DNA of 64,000 nucleotides from a bacterium (GTDB lineage Bacteria > Cyanobacteriota > Vampirovibrionia > Gastranaerophilales > Gastranaerophilaceae), in assembly GCA_017559905.1 (NCBI GenBank), contig JAFYQF010000002.1, positions 1 to 64,000 on the forward strand, in the 5' to 3' direction. The notes below the pieces were generated by a model. It had not been told where the DNA came from. It made no database searches and saw only the letters and a program-made list of their open reading frames with translations. Numbering within the stretch: the first letter of the stretch is position 1; every line of letters starts with the position of its first letter. A program made the position numbers and the translations under genes. This document shows, in pieces, positions 33,061 through 42,855 of this stretch.

Positions 33061-34101
33061 ATGGAAATTCTAATTTTCATATCAGGATTTATACTTGGCG
33101 CAATAGGAGTTTCAATTCCTTTATATCTAAACAAAAAGACTATGTTAGAACAGCTAAATCTTCATTTTGAAAACACCGCCAACAAGGTACTAAAAGACAA
33201 TTCAACAACGCTAACAGAGCAAAATAGCGAAAAGTTAGAAGAATTCTTCAAAAGATTTAGAGATAAAATAGAAGACTTTGAAAAGCGAGCAGAAGAAAAC
33301 CTAAAAACAGAAAATGAAAATTTCACCAAATTCGACCTTAATATCAAGCATTTTATAGAAGCTGGCAACAAAATATCTCAAGACACACTCAATCTGACAA
33401 ATGTAATGAAAGCTGATAACAAAACATCAGGCAGATGGGGCGAAATCGTTTTAGAAAAAGTCCTAGAGCTTTCTGGCTTACGAAAAGATGAAGAATACTC
33501 AATCCAAAAAGGCGTAAATTCAGGCATTGCAGATGCAAAAATCAACCTGCCTAACAATAGAACAATCTACATAGACAGCAAAAACTCTTTCAATTCTTGG
33601 TACAATTACACCAATGCAGAAAATGAAGACGAAAAGGCTCTACACCTAAAAGAATTCTATAAATCAACAAAAGCCCATATCACAGGGCTTTCCAACCGTG
33701 ATTACGCAGACGACATAACCTCTCCCGATTATATTTTAATGTTCATACCAATAGAAGGTTGTTACTCAATGTTATTCTGCAACGATTGTGAATTATGGGA
33801 TTTTGCGTGTCAGAAAAACATACTACCGGTATCACCATCAACACTTTTAGCGGCACTAAAAATAATAAACACGTTCCACCAAACAAATCGACAAAACAAA
33901 AACATATTAGAAATGGCAAAACTTTGCGCAGAAATTCACGACAAATTTGCAGACTTACTAAACGACCTAAACAACATTAATAAGCATCTAAACAACTCCC
34001 TTACAAAACTTGACGGCAAAGGTAATATCATAAGCAAAATTGAAAAACTCGAATCGCTAGGCGCTAAAGTAGAAAAACAACTACCAGAACTTAAACTCTA
34101 A
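33061..34101 (+). CDS. rmuC: DNA recombination protein RmuC
   Basis: RmuC family protein of 346 aa, thought to limit inversion and recombination at repeats, probably as a membrane-anchored nuclease-like factor. There is an N-terminal transmembrane helix (about 2-22), then a coiled coil. The RmuC core follows with SGRWGEIVLEKVLELSGL, DAKINLPNNRTIYIDSKNSF and MFIPIEGCY, then a C-terminal helical region. Family-typical length. GAGGGAG lies 8 nt before the ATG. Its end overlaps that of convergent pyrF by 4 nt. Confidence 0.93.
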   Translation: MEILIFISGFILGAIGVSIPLYLNKKTMLEQLNLHFENTANKVLKDNSTTLTEQNSEKLEEFFKRFRDKIEDFEKRAEENLKTENENFTKFDLNIKHFIEAGNKISQDTLNLTNVMKADNKTSGRWGEIVLEKVLELSGLRKDEEYSIQKGVNSGIADAKINLPNNRTIYIDSKNSFNSWYNYTNAENEDEKALHLKEFYKSTKAHITGLSNRDYADDITSPDYILMFIPIEGCYSMLFCNDCELWDFACQKNILPVSPSTLLAALKIINTFHQTNRQNKNILEMAKLCAEIHDKFADLLNDLNNINKHLNNSLTKLDGKGNIISKIEKLESLGAKVEKQLPELKL

Positions 34102-34859
34102 AACTCAAGAGCTGCTTCTTTGTCCATCAATGCTGTTTCAATTTCATCAATAATCAACTGCGCTGCCATCACACGATTTTCTGATTTTGTAATAGGACGA
34201 CCAATAACCATAAAATCAACACCAGCCAGAATTGCTTTTCTTGGAGTATCAACCCTAACTTGATCATCAACACCTGCCCAAGTAGGACGCGTTGCAGGAC
34301 ATACAATTATAAAATCATCACCTATTTGCTTTCTAATACGCTTCGCCTCATCAGCGCTCGCTACAACGCCGTCCAATCCAGATTCTTTTGCAACTTGAGC
34401 AAGCCGAAGAACATAGTCTTCAATATTTTTATCAACACAAAGCTCTGTAGTTAAAGTTCTTTGACCAAAACTAGAGAGTAAAGTAACACCTAATATAACA
34501 GGAGGCTCTTTTTCTAACCTTTTAGCAGCAGCATTTACAGCCTTTACAACAGAAGTCGTCATTTTAGAACCACCCTGAATATGTATATTGAAAAAGTGAA
34601 TATTATTTTTTACAAGATTAATACACGCTTTTTGAACAGTGTTAGGAATATCGTGAAATTTACCATCATAGTAACATTTTGCACCTAATTCTTCAATTAA
34701 ACGCACAGCCTCAAAACCATAATTTATAATTAAAGGCAACCCTATCTTGAAATACCCCACATAATCCTTTAACTCAAGAACTAATTCTCTAACTTCTTCT
34801 AAAGTATCAACATCTAAAGCTAAAATAATTCTTTCTCTAGCAGATAACGGTTTAATCAT
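34098..34859 (-). CDS. pyrF: orotidine 5'-phosphate decarboxylase
   Basis: Converts OMP to UMP in pyrimidine synthesis. The N-terminal strand LALDVDTLEEV carries the first aspartate, and FKIGLPLI carries the lysine. The catalytic D-x-K-x-x-D is YYDGKFHDIPNT, and GVTLLSS plus the C-terminal phosphate-binding GRPITKSENR are present. At 253 aa it is of the bacterial PyrF type. GAGGTG lies about 8 nt before the ATG. Stand-alone gene converging on rmuC. Confidence 0.95.
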   Translation of the reverse strand: MIKPLSARERIILALDVDTLEEVRELVLELKDYVGYFKIGLPLIINYGFEAVRLIEELGAKCYYDGKFHDIPNTVQKACINLVKNNIHFFNIHIQGGSKMTTSVVKAVNAAAKRLEKEPPVILGVTLLSSFGQRTLTTELCVDKNIEDYVLRLAQVAKESGLDGVVASADEAKRIRKQIGDDFIIVCPATRPTWAGVDDQVRVDTPRKAILAGVDFMVIGRPITKSENRVMAAQLIIDEIETALMDKEAALEF

Positions 34860-34954
34860 AAATAATACACCTCATAATACAGATGAATCTTAACATACAC
34901 ATACTCTAAAATCAATAAACAATTTACCTATAACACACCCTCTATAGGATAAGC

Positions 34955-35165
34955 GAAATAAGTTCAGGATGACAAATATTAACTTATTTTTATTTCCCTC
35001 TGTCATTCTGATGAGCAGAGCGAAGAAGAATCTCTAATTACGTCATTCTGAAGCTCAAAGTGCTGAAGAATCTCTTTTGAGATCCTTCACTGCGTTCAGG
35101 ATGACAGGTAAAAGTTCAGGATGACAGACGTTGGTTCAGGATGACAGGTGTTTATTCAGGACAGA
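34955..35165. repeat. cluster of dispersed GTCATTCTGA / TTCAGGATGACA repeats
   Basis: Between pyrF and the pilin gene lie about six partial copies of one repeat: TGTCATTCTGA...GAAGAATCTC at 35002-35034 and 35042-35074, and the reverse form TTCAGGATGACA at about 34963, 35095, 35114, 35134 and 35154. An inverted pair GAGATCCTTC against GAAGAATCTC forms a hairpin at 35065-35089. It is related to the repeat at 196-220. No gene is present. Confidence 0.75.
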
Positions 35166-35176
35166 TAAACACAACA

Positions 35177-35212
35177 AAAAGCCTCCTATGGGGAAGCATA
35201 GAAGGCTTTTTG
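35177..35212. terminator. Rho-independent terminator of the pilin gene
   Basis: AAAAAGCCTCCTATG / CATAGAAGGCTTTTT stem-loop (one bulge), with T runs on both strands. Confidence 0.85.
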
Positions 35213-35233
35213 CAAAAATTCTAGACTACTTTA

Positions 35234-36022
35234 CTATTTAGAGTAAAGAACCGCTCTAGCTGCACCTGATGCAGGGATAACTGATTGGTTGTAGAATGCG
35301 ATTGGGTAGATGTCAGTTGGGTTAGTAACTGTACATGCATAACCATCTTCACCTACAGCACCGTTAGCTGTATCACCTGAACCGTTGTCACATTTTACGA
35401 TACGGTTTGGACCTTTTTGACCGTTAACGTCGATGAAACCATAACACCATTCATCAGAAAGGTTGTTAGTAGTTGTACCATCGATACAGTTAAATTGAGT
35501 ATTGTCAAAAATCAATGTAATACCATCGTTCATGAATAACAATGTAGCGTCAGCATTCCAAGTACCAGCATCAGCGATTGGTGGGAATGAGTGATCAGTT
35601 GCAGTAACGTGATTTTCAGCAAATGCTGTATAGTCAGCAGTATCACCAGCTGTTACGATTAAGTATTGGTTAACATCACCAGCTGTAGTAACGAAGTCAG
35701 CACCGTTTCTAACTTTAACAACGTTCATTCTGTTTCTAAAAATAGAATATAGTGATTGCGCTTCAGTGTCCATAGTTGCTTCTGTACCGTTAGTACCAGT
35801 AGCTGCTGTTTCTGACAAGTCATAGTCGTTCAATGCAATGTTCATTGCAACAGCTTGTGACATTACTGATAATGCTTTTTTGTAAGCAGTTTTATATTGT
35901 GCACCGTTTGTTGAGTTGATCAAAGTAGGCATAGTCATTGCTGCTACAACACCGATAATACCCAAAGTAATCAATACTTCAGCAAGCGTAAAACCGCTCA
36001 TTCCATTAGTTCTCTTTAACAT
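35234..36022 (-). CDS. type IV pilin-like protein
   Basis: Protein of 262 aa with a class III prepilin signal: a short basic leader MLKRTNGMSG before the methylated phenylalanine in GFTLAEVLITLGIIGVVAAM, cut by a prepilin peptidase. The remaining 230 residues are a polar, Thr/Asp/Asn-rich globular domain with cysteine pairs that may form disulfides (NCIDG...EWCYG; VKCDN...YACTV). It could be a major or minor pilin or pseudopilin for motility, adhesion or DNA uptake. comEC lies just upstream on the same strand, but no pilus assembly genes are in the window. The GC content is higher than in its neighbours. Confidence 0.88.
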   Translation of the reverse strand: MLKRTNGMSGFTLAEVLITLGIIGVVAAMTMPTLINSTNGAQYKTAYKKALSVMSQAVAMNIALNDYDLSETAATGTNGTEATMDTEAQSLYSIFRNRMNVVKVRNGADFVTTAGDVNQYLIVTAGDTADYTAFAENHVTATDHSFPPIADAGTWNADATLLFMNDGITLIFDNTQFNCIDGTTTNNLSDEWCYGFIDVNGQKGPNRIVKCDNGSGDTANGAVGEDGYACTVTNPTDIYPIAFYNQSVIPASGAARAVLYSK

Positions 36023-36053
36023 TTTATACCTCCATAATATAAGTTACTCTTTC

Positions 36054-36083
36054 ATATTAACACATGAGGATTATTTTGTCAAC
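36054..36083 (-). promoter_or_regulatory. sigma-70-type promoter of the pilin gene
   Basis: Reverse strand TTGACA (36083-36078), 17-nt spacer, TTAATAT (36060-36054), then GGAGG before the ATG at 36022. The remaining 280 nt up to comEC hold only an imperfect AAAGGAT-ATCTA / TAGATAATCCTTT inverted repeat (about 36125-36197). Confidence 0.7.
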
Positions 36084-36361
36084 AATTATTTAAAAATTAA
36101 ATACTATTTATCTATATTATAACCAAAGGATATCTAATACACCAAAACACCTGCCACATAAGCAATACGACTACATTACCGTCATAGATAATCCTTTAGT
36201 ATACTAATAAAATGTTATCTTTACACTAATTGTTACATTTTCAAAACCCTCTCATATCAAGAGTTTAACACCTTGTAAAAATTTTTAAATTAATATTAAA
36301 TATATTAACATTTGGAATTAATTCTTAAGAATTACAAATAAAAATATCTAATACTTTAGTA

Positions 36362-38752
36362 TTACTTTAGGAATTTTTCTGTTACATAATCAAATTTTCT
36401 ATCTTCTGAAATAAAACGATAAACACTATATTTTTGACTATCTACAACAATTTTTACCGTACCAACTTCATCTGTCCTGAATATATCTGTCGAAGACAAA
36501 GCCTCAAGAGTTTTTATATTTGGATGCCCATAATTATTTTTACCAACAGAAACCAATGCAACTTCTGGGTTTAAGGATTTTACATAAGATTTATTTACAG
36601 CACCTCTCGCACCATGATGACCGACCTTAAGCACTTCGACTTTATTTGGCATTTCACCCTTGATACGATCAAGCGCAACTACACCAGCATCACCCGTAAA
36701 CAAAACATCAAAATCACCATAACTTAACAATAGAACAACAGAACTTTCATTTTCTATATCATAATCATGCTGAAAAGCTCTCAAAACTAGTTTATTTTCC
36801 TGATAAACAACTTCATTATCCACAGGTTTAGTAATTTTTGTATTAACCTTGTCCGCAATATCATATATATTTTGTGCCATTTTAGAGGTGTCCGCAAGCG
36901 AATTCACCAAGACATTCTTCACGTCCATATTTTTTATAATATCGTAAGCCCCACCGGCGTGATCGCTGTCAAAATGTGTAACAGTCAACAATTCAAGAGA
37001 TTTGACACCTTTATCTTTCAAATATTTTCTAATTATCATTTCAGCTTGAGATTTACCTTTTTGATAAGGCATTTTACCAGTATCTACCAAAATATATTTA
37101 TCTTTTGGAGTTTTAATAAGAAAAGCATCCGCATTTCCAACATCAAACATAATAACTTCGAGCTTATTATTCGGTAAATGCACAGAACTCACAAACAGAA
37201 CCGCGATCAAAGCACCTAAAATGCACCAGTGACGTTTTTCACACCCCTCTTTGATAAACAATGTAACCAAAAGAACAATAGAATAATACAATATGACCTG
37301 AAAAACAGTAGGATGGAAGGTTTCTAGCAGAGAAAAAGGTATAGAAGAAAAGAATTGAGAAATAGCAACTACAATATTTAAAAAGAAATTCAAGACCAAA
37401 TCAACAAACTTACAGATAAACTCACCTACATAAGGGATTGGCGCAACTACAGAAGACAAGAACCCTCCAAAACTCACTACAGATAAAAATGGGACAACAG
37501 TTATATTCGCAAAGAATGAATACAAACTTATTGTATTAAAATAAAACATCTGAATAGGAACAACCCAAATTTGTGCAACAACAGGCACTAAAACCGCACC
37601 AACAACAGTTTCTCTAAACTTATTACCTTTAAACTTTTCAACAACTATTTCCACACTACATAAAAGCCCAAATGTAACCACAAAAGAAAGCTGAAACCCT
37701 ACATCATTAAGATAAGACGGATTATACAAAAGCATCAGGAACGCAACAAAAGAAAGTAATGCAATCCCGTGAGAATCTCTGTCCAACAACTTGCCAAAAA
37801 GAACAAACAACAACATTAAAGAAGCTCTAATCACAGAAGCTCCTAACCCTGTCATCAACGTATACAAAACAATTATGCCCATACCGCTTATCACTCTAGG
37901 CTTATAAGGTACTTTTAATAATGACAACAAATAAAACCAAAACCCAAAGATAAACGCAACATTCATGCCAGAAGCCGCAAGAATATGTAGCAAACCCGAA
38001 TTAACGAATGTATTTTTAATATAATCTGGCGGAGCAACAGCATCATCACCAAAAACTATCCCACCAAGAATTTCTAAATTTGGACTTTTAAGATATTTGG
38101 CATGAACATCAATTATTTTATTCCTAAAAGAGTTTAACCCACCAACAAAACGCCATTTAGCAGACAAATCTTCATCTATAACCAAACAATCAGCTTTTTC
38201 AGCATACAAAATAGTAAAAACATCAAAATTTCTTAAATATCTACCATAATCAAACTGCGATGGGTTTGTTGCCTTAAAAGGAGTCCTTAACTTACCTGAA
38301 ATTTTGTAAGAACGTCCAACTTCAAAATCCGAAAAATCATCGTCATAGTTGACTATATTTATATAAGTTTTTGCATTTAAGGGTTTGCTATTAACAGATT
38401 TCACTTCAAAGAAAAATTTTGTCTTATTAGTTATATTACTGTTTGGGATTGAAGTAATTCGACCTATGAGTTCAACATTTGCGGGCGCAAGTGGCACTAA
38501 CTCATCAGTATTTTTAACTCTAAAATACGCATTGAAAAACCCTAAATAAAAAATTACAATCCAAATCAGTATAGTTTTGAACGGTATAACACGCCTTACA
38601 ACAAGAATACACAAGACTAATGTATATACTGACGCAACCTGCATTTCTGCATTAACAAAGAACGACATAATCCCAAAAACAAAAGACAATGACGTAATAA
38701 ACATAAGCGTATTCTTTTTATCGAGCGCAGATTTAGCAAATTCCCTAATCAT
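36362..38752 (-). CDS. comEC: DNA internalization protein ComEC/Rec2
   Basis: Polytopic membrane channel for uptake of transforming DNA, 796 aa. In order: N-terminal membrane helices, the DUF4131-type beta domain (ELIGRITSIPNS, KISGKLRTPFKATNPSQFDYGRYL) and the competence domain of about ten helices (HILAASGMNVAFIFGFWFYL, GLGASVIRASLMLLFVLF). The C-terminal metallo-beta-lactamase-like domain contains FDVGNADAFL, THFDSDHAGG (HxDxDH) and KVGHHGARG. Full length and intact, so natural competence is plausible. Together with the pilin gene it points to pilus-mediated DNA uptake, although other com genes are not in view. Confidence 0.95.
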   Translation of the reverse strand: MIREFAKSALDKKNTLMFITSLSFVFGIMSFFVNAEMQVASVYTLVLCILVVRRVIPFKTILIWIVIFYLGFFNAYFRVKNTDELVPLAPANVELIGRITSIPNSNITNKTKFFFEVKSVNSKPLNAKTYINIVNYDDDFSDFEVGRSYKISGKLRTPFKATNPSQFDYGRYLRNFDVFTILYAEKADCLVIDEDLSAKWRFVGGLNSFRNKIIDVHAKYLKSPNLEILGGIVFGDDAVAPPDYIKNTFVNSGLLHILAASGMNVAFIFGFWFYLLSLLKVPYKPRVISGMGIIVLYTLMTGLGASVIRASLMLLFVLFGKLLDRDSHGIALLSFVAFLMLLYNPSYLNDVGFQLSFVVTFGLLCSVEIVVEKFKGNKFRETVVGAVLVPVVAQIWVVPIQMFYFNTISLYSFFANITVVPFLSVVSFGGFLSSVVAPIPYVGEFICKFVDLVLNFFLNIVVAISQFFSSIPFSLLETFHPTVFQVILYYSIVLLVTLFIKEGCEKRHWCILGALIAVLFVSSVHLPNNKLEVIMFDVGNADAFLIKTPKDKYILVDTGKMPYQKGKSQAEMIIRKYLKDKGVKSLELLTVTHFDSDHAGGAYDIIKNMDVKNVLVNSLADTSKMAQNIYDIADKVNTKITKPVDNEVVYQENKLVLRAFQHDYDIENESSVVLLLSYGDFDVLFTGDAGVVALDRIKGEMPNKVEVLKVGHHGARGAVNKSYVKSLNPEVALVSVGKNNYGHPNIKTLEALSSTDIFRTDEVGTVKIVVDSQKYSVYRFISEDRKFDYVTEKFLK

Positions 38753-38777
38753 AAAAACATTCTAACAGAAAAAGAAC

Positions 38778-40694
38778 TTATCTTTGCCAAAAACGTTTCT
38801 TCTTTTTGTCTGTTTTTTGTTTTTTAGTAGGATTTGAAGCTACAGATTGGCCTGAACCATCAATTCGTTTCAATCTAACAGTTTCAGAAGGAACATTTGC
38901 ATTTTTGTCATTACGTTCACTGAAAACTCTTGTAGCTAGAGCATTCACGTAACGATTATCCAAATGTGCAAAATCAAAGAGAATAACTCCACTAATATTC
39001 ATTTTTCTTGTTTCATGAATTTCTCTAATCAAATCTTCTTCACTACCACCCATAAATGTCACAAACAATCCCGCATACAAGTCTGTACCAGGAGCTTTTG
39101 CCTTTATAACATTTGTGACTAAAGTATTTAACGTTTTGGCATTACAGGTTAAAAATAGCGGTGTAAATCCATTTACATAACCTCTGGCACTCCAAGTTTT
39201 CCAATCCTGTTGCTTTGTAGTGAGAGCTGATAACCTGTCAGGGAAGATTACTGCAGACAAATATACACCTTTTTCTCTGGTCAAAGCACCAACTTTTGCA
39301 ACAAAATTTGTAATTTTTTCACGTCTGTACTCACACCATTTCAACCACAAAGGATCTGCCATCGTAATTACAGCAGGGTCTTTGCCGTAAACAGCTTTGA
39401 ATTCTTTTCTTGCAAAATCAGTATACCCCCAAGAATTCATATCACTAACAGCAACCGATTGAGGATATCTAATATAATCTAAATTTATACCTTCAACCTT
39501 GTAGTTATCCAAAATTTCTTCCATTAATTCTAGCAAGAAAGTTTGCACCTCTGGATTTGCTGGGTCAATAAAAAAACCATTATGTTCTGACGCAGATGGA
39601 GTCGCTGTATCTAATTTATAATTTTTTTTAGTTTTATTACCCCATTCAGGTTTAATAGCCAATATGTTTCCAGGATGAGTTTCTGGACGTTTTATACCAA
39701 CATAAAAAGTTTCAAACCAAATATGAACTTTTATATCGTGCTTACGCGCATATTTAACCCATAATTTTAGCGGGTCAATACCTTCAAACTTTTCATTCTG
39801 CTCAACAAAGCCGTATTTTACCATTGTTTTGCTTGGAAAAATAGTACGTCCATGATAAAAAGTTTCAATGAAAATATTATCTATACCAGCCGCTTTTATA
39901 CGTTTTACCGATTTTTCAATATCATCATCATTAGTTTCGACTGGTCTTACCCAAACACCTTTAAATTCATTGTTCTTATAAGGAATTACGCTCTTTAAGG
40001 CAGTATTAGCTGATTCTATTGCCAATTGAGAATATTTTTTAATTTGTTGAGGGTCTTTTTCCGCTCTTTTTAGCAAATCTTGAGCATCCCTTATATAATA
40101 ATTTGGAACTCTGAAATCATAACTTGCATTACCTGCTTTGTAATATTCAACCATTGATTTGGCTTCATCAATTTTTTTACCAGCTTCAAATAAATAACTT
40201 TCTGAAGTTGTATAAACATACAGCATCTTATTTTCAGAATCAAAATAAACCTTTGTACCAACCTTTAAATTTTGGTTAATCCAAGTTTTTGCAACACCAT
40301 GTCCACTTATTACAATACCATTTTGTGGGATGTAAGAATCTGCTCCACTCATCTCTATAACAGTATTGCCATCTACAATTGCCTCTGCACCAAATTCATT
40401 AGTCCCTGTGCGTGGGTTAAAATCACTTGTATACACTATCAACTGATTTGCGCCTCTCGCTCCAGGCAAATGACTTGCAACTTTATTTGATTTAGCTGTA
40501 GGGTTTATAGCGTCTATTTTTCTTGAAGCTTCATGAAAAACAATCTCATTTTTTCTAGGTTCGTATTTTGAATAAACAGGCGGAACATAAGGACTTAATG
40601 AATCATAATCATTAACAAAAGTATCATACGCAAATGCACTACCAAATGTTAGCGAAATTACAAATATTGAAACTATTATCTTTTTTATTAACAC
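38778..40694 (-). CDS. exported family-10-like glycosyl hydrolase (GHL10/DUF187)
   Basis: Protein of 638 aa with a signal peptide (about 1-22) and an N-terminal beta domain (LIVYTSDFNPRTGTNEFGAEA). A TIM-barrel of the GHL10/DUF187 family (YngK-like) begins near residue 245: FKGVWVRPVETN, DNIFIETFYHGRTIFPS, VHIWFETFYVG, GINLDYIRYPQS and GVILFDFAHLD. The tail is Lys-rich. Family members are predicted to hydrolyse cell-envelope glycans; activity is not established here. A GTG start is used, with AGGGAG about 7 nt upstream, 3 nt after the upstream TPR gene. The genes 41667, 41354 and 40694 form an operon. Confidence 0.85.
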   Translation of the reverse strand: MLIKKIIVSIFVISLTFGSAFAYDTFVNDYDSLSPYVPPVYSKYEPRKNEIVFHEASRKIDAINPTAKSNKVASHLPGARGANQLIVYTSDFNPRTGTNEFGAEAIVDGNTVIEMSGADSYIPQNGIVISGHGVAKTWINQNLKVGTKVYFDSENKMLYVYTTSESYLFEAGKKIDEAKSMVEYYKAGNASYDFRVPNYYIRDAQDLLKRAEKDPQQIKKYSQLAIESANTALKSVIPYKNNEFKGVWVRPVETNDDDIEKSVKRIKAAGIDNIFIETFYHGRTIFPSKTMVKYGFVEQNEKFEGIDPLKLWVKYARKHDIKVHIWFETFYVGIKRPETHPGNILAIKPEWGNKTKKNYKLDTATPSASEHNGFFIDPANPEVQTFLLELMEEILDNYKVEGINLDYIRYPQSVAVSDMNSWGYTDFARKEFKAVYGKDPAVITMADPLWLKWCEYRREKITNFVAKVGALTREKGVYLSAVIFPDRLSALTTKQQDWKTWSARGYVNGFTPLFLTCNAKTLNTLVTNVIKAKAPGTDLYAGLFVTFMGGSEEDLIREIHETRKMNISGVILFDFAHLDNRYVNALATRVFSERNDKNANVPSETVRLKRIDGSGQSVASNPTKKQKTDKKKKRFWQR

Positions 40695-40697
40695 TAC

Positions 40698-41354
40698 CTA
40701 CTCCCTAATCAATTGGTAATATCCTGTACTTTCGTAATTTTCAGCATCAAGTGACCTTATTTTAGGTCCAAGCTCATCTGAATACGGATTTATTTTATAA
40801 GATTTTTCGTACATTTCTTTTGATTTTTTCAAATCCCCTAATTTTTCGTATAACCATGCCAACTTCATTATTGTTACATAGTTTTCCCCATAGCCATTAT
40901 TATACGCAGTCAAATAATATTTTAAAGCCTTCTGATACCTTGCCCGCTTGGTGAAAAATTCTCCGTAATAAAAATTTGTATAAGGATTTAATTTATCTAA
41001 ATTATACGCAAACGCAAAATCCATTCTTGCTAAAGAATCCTCTTTTCTTATATCATGAATTCTTGCCATTTGTACATATCCATAGTAATCACCTGGTTGC
41101 AACAATGTCAAAATATAATATTTTTGCATTGCATATACAAAATTCTTTTCTTGTAACTTCTGTGTTGTAGCCTCGTAAGCCTTTACAAAATATTCATCGG
41201 CCTCTTTTCTAACAGTATCAAAGTCCAAAGTCGATAAATAAATCTTCTTTTCTTCAGCACTCAAATATCCGCTGTCTGCATACGACGGCGGATATTGAAC
41301 AAAAATCATTAATAATACCAGAGATAGAACCGCTAATAACTTATTATAAATCAT
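40698..41354 (-). CDS. exported TPR-repeat protein
   Basis: Protein of 218 aa with a signal peptide (about 1-26, ending YADS) followed by helical TPR-like repeats (VYAMQKYYILTLLQPGDYYGY, YQKALKYYLTAYNNGY, LAWLYEKLGDLKKSKEMYEKS). A periplasmic protein-interaction role is inferred. It overlaps the upstream gene by 11 nt and precedes the glycosidase-like gene by 3 nt, so the three probably work in one envelope process. Confidence 0.8.
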   Translation of the reverse strand: MIYNKLLAVLSLVLLMIFVQYPPSYADSGYLSAEEKKIYLSTLDFDTVRKEADEYFVKAYEATTQKLQEKNFVYAMQKYYILTLLQPGDYYGYVQMARIHDIRKEDSLARMDFAFAYNLDKLNPYTNFYYGEFFTKRARYQKALKYYLTAYNNGYGENYVTIMKLAWLYEKLGDLKKSKEMYEKSYKINPYSDELGPKIRSLDAENYESTGYYQLIRE

Positions 41355-41667
41355 TAAAGTTTGGTGAAAATTTAGTATCTTCTCTTAAATATTTACCATT
41401 ATCCATACCTGAATCAAGGTATGCATGACCGCGTTCCAACCATCTCAAGAACTTACATTTTTCATCTCTTTTTGCATCGCTAGGCAAATAAACTTTTTCA
41501 CCGTTTACTCCGCCTTTTTTAAGTTCAAGGATATCAATAGTTGCATGAGAATAGCCATAATTTCTCAAATATTCACGAGAAGTTACGTCATCAACTGTCA
41601 ATTCAGCTCTAACTGGAATTGCCAATATTGAAAATAACGCAAACGCTAAAAATAATTTTGTTTTCAT
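41344..41667 (-). CDS. small exported protein
   Basis: Protein of 107 aa with a clear signal peptide (MKTKLFLAFALFSILAIPVRA, cleaved before ELTVD). The mature domain of about 86 residues starts VDDVTSREYLRNYGYSHATID and has a single cysteine. Start 41667 is preferred, with AGAGGTGG 6 nt upstream; a longer GTG frame would include that site. First gene of the TPR/glycosidase operon. No family recognised. Confidence 0.75.
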   Translation of the reverse strand: MKTKLFLAFALFSILAIPVRAELTVDDVTSREYLRNYGYSHATIDILELKKGGVNGEKVYLPSDAKRDEKCKFLRWLERGHAYLDSGMDNGKYLREDTKFSPNFNDL

Positions 41668-41755
41668 AAAGTCCACCTCTGTATTTATTTGATTATAATA
41701 CTTTTTTAGATAATGACAAAAGTATTATAATTTCTTTACAGAAAAAAAGAATGGA

Positions 41756-42811
41756 TTATTCGTATGATTTTTTTATAATTTCTTCTAACTTATTAATAAG
41801 CTCTGATTCAGGAACTTTTGCGACTATCTCACCTTTTTTAAAAACTAACCCTTCACCAATTCCACCAGCTATACCAAAATCAGCGTGACGAGCTTCACCA
41901 GGTCCATTTACAATACAACCCATTGTCGCAATAGTAATAGGATAAGGTAAATTCCTAAAACGTTCCTCAACTTTTTTAGCTAGCGAGATCAAATCAATTC
42001 TAGTTCTTCCACAAGTAGGGCAAGAAACAAAGTTTACGCCTCGTTCTCTTAAACCAAGGCCTTTTAAAATATCAAAACCAGCACTTACTTCCTCAACTGG
42101 ATCTTCAGTTAAAGAAACACGGATTGTATCTCCTATACCTTCGGCCAACAATGTCCCCAAACCAATTGAAGATTTTATCAATCCTTGTCGCATCGTACCA
42201 GCTTCAGTAACTCCCAAATGCAATGCGTAAGGAATTTTTTCCGCGATTAATCTGTATGCCTCAATTGTGGTTAACACGTCAGAAGATTTTAATGACACCT
42301 TTATTAAATCAAAATCTAAATCCTCTAATATTTGAATATGCTTCATCGCACTAACAACCATTTTTTCAGCTAACGACATGTCTGCATCTAGCAATTCTTT
42401 CTCTAAAGAACCTGCGTTAACACCTATTCTAATAGGCGTTTTGTTAATCTTTGCCAATTTCACAACAGCTTCAACATTTTCTCTTTTGCCAATATTACCA
42501 GGATTTAAGCGAAGTGCGTGAATACCATTATTCAAACATTCAACCGCTAATTTATAGTCAAAATGAATATCTGCAACTAACGGAACTGGAGATTTTTTGA
42601 CAATATTTTTAATTGCAGACGCCGCATCCTTATCTAATACCGCCAATCTAACTATCTCACAGCCTTGTTCTGCTAACATATCAATTTGCCTTAATGTCGA
42701 CTGAACATCCCTTGTGTCAGTATTACACATTGACTGAACACTGATTGAAGCATCACCGCCTACTTTAACATCACCTATTAATATTTGTTTAGAATTACGT
42801 CTTTTAATCAT
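41756..42811 (-). CDS. ispG: 4-hydroxy-3-methylbut-2-enyl diphosphate synthase
   Basis: Penultimate MEP-pathway enzyme, reducing MEcPP to HMBPP with a [4Fe-4S] cluster. At 351 aa it is the short bacterial form. The N-terminal barrel shows SVQSMCNTDTRDV, VADIHFDYKLA and LRLNPGNIG. The C-terminal cluster domain has SCPTCGRTRIDL and GCIVNGPGEARHADFGIAGG, with all three cysteine ligands. A MEP pathway fits cyanobacterial relatives. No clear ribosome-binding site. Confidence 0.96.
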   Translation of the reverse strand: MIKRRNSKQILIGDVKVGGDASISVQSMCNTDTRDVQSTLRQIDMLAEQGCEIVRLAVLDKDAASAIKNIVKKSPVPLVADIHFDYKLAVECLNNGIHALRLNPGNIGKRENVEAVVKLAKINKTPIRIGVNAGSLEKELLDADMSLAEKMVVSAMKHIQILEDLDFDLIKVSLKSSDVLTTIEAYRLIAEKIPYALHLGVTEAGTMRQGLIKSSIGLGTLLAEGIGDTIRVSLTEDPVEEVSAGFDILKGLGLRERGVNFVSCPTCGRTRIDLISLAKKVEERFRNLPYPITIATMGCIVNGPGEARHADFGIAGGIGEGLVFKKGEIVAKVPESELINKLEEIIKKSYE

Positions 42812-42855
42812 ATTTTTATGTTAGCATAAAGAAAAAATTTTAGAGGGAGAATTTT

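Noticed and set aside
35080-35165. Possible CRISPR-like array
   Set aside because: The repeats are short, in both orientations and irregularly spaced, and no cas genes are nearby.
36815-36830. DnaA-box-like TTATCCACA as an origin signal
   Set aside because: A single copy inside comEC, with no cluster of boxes or dnaA/dnaN nearby.
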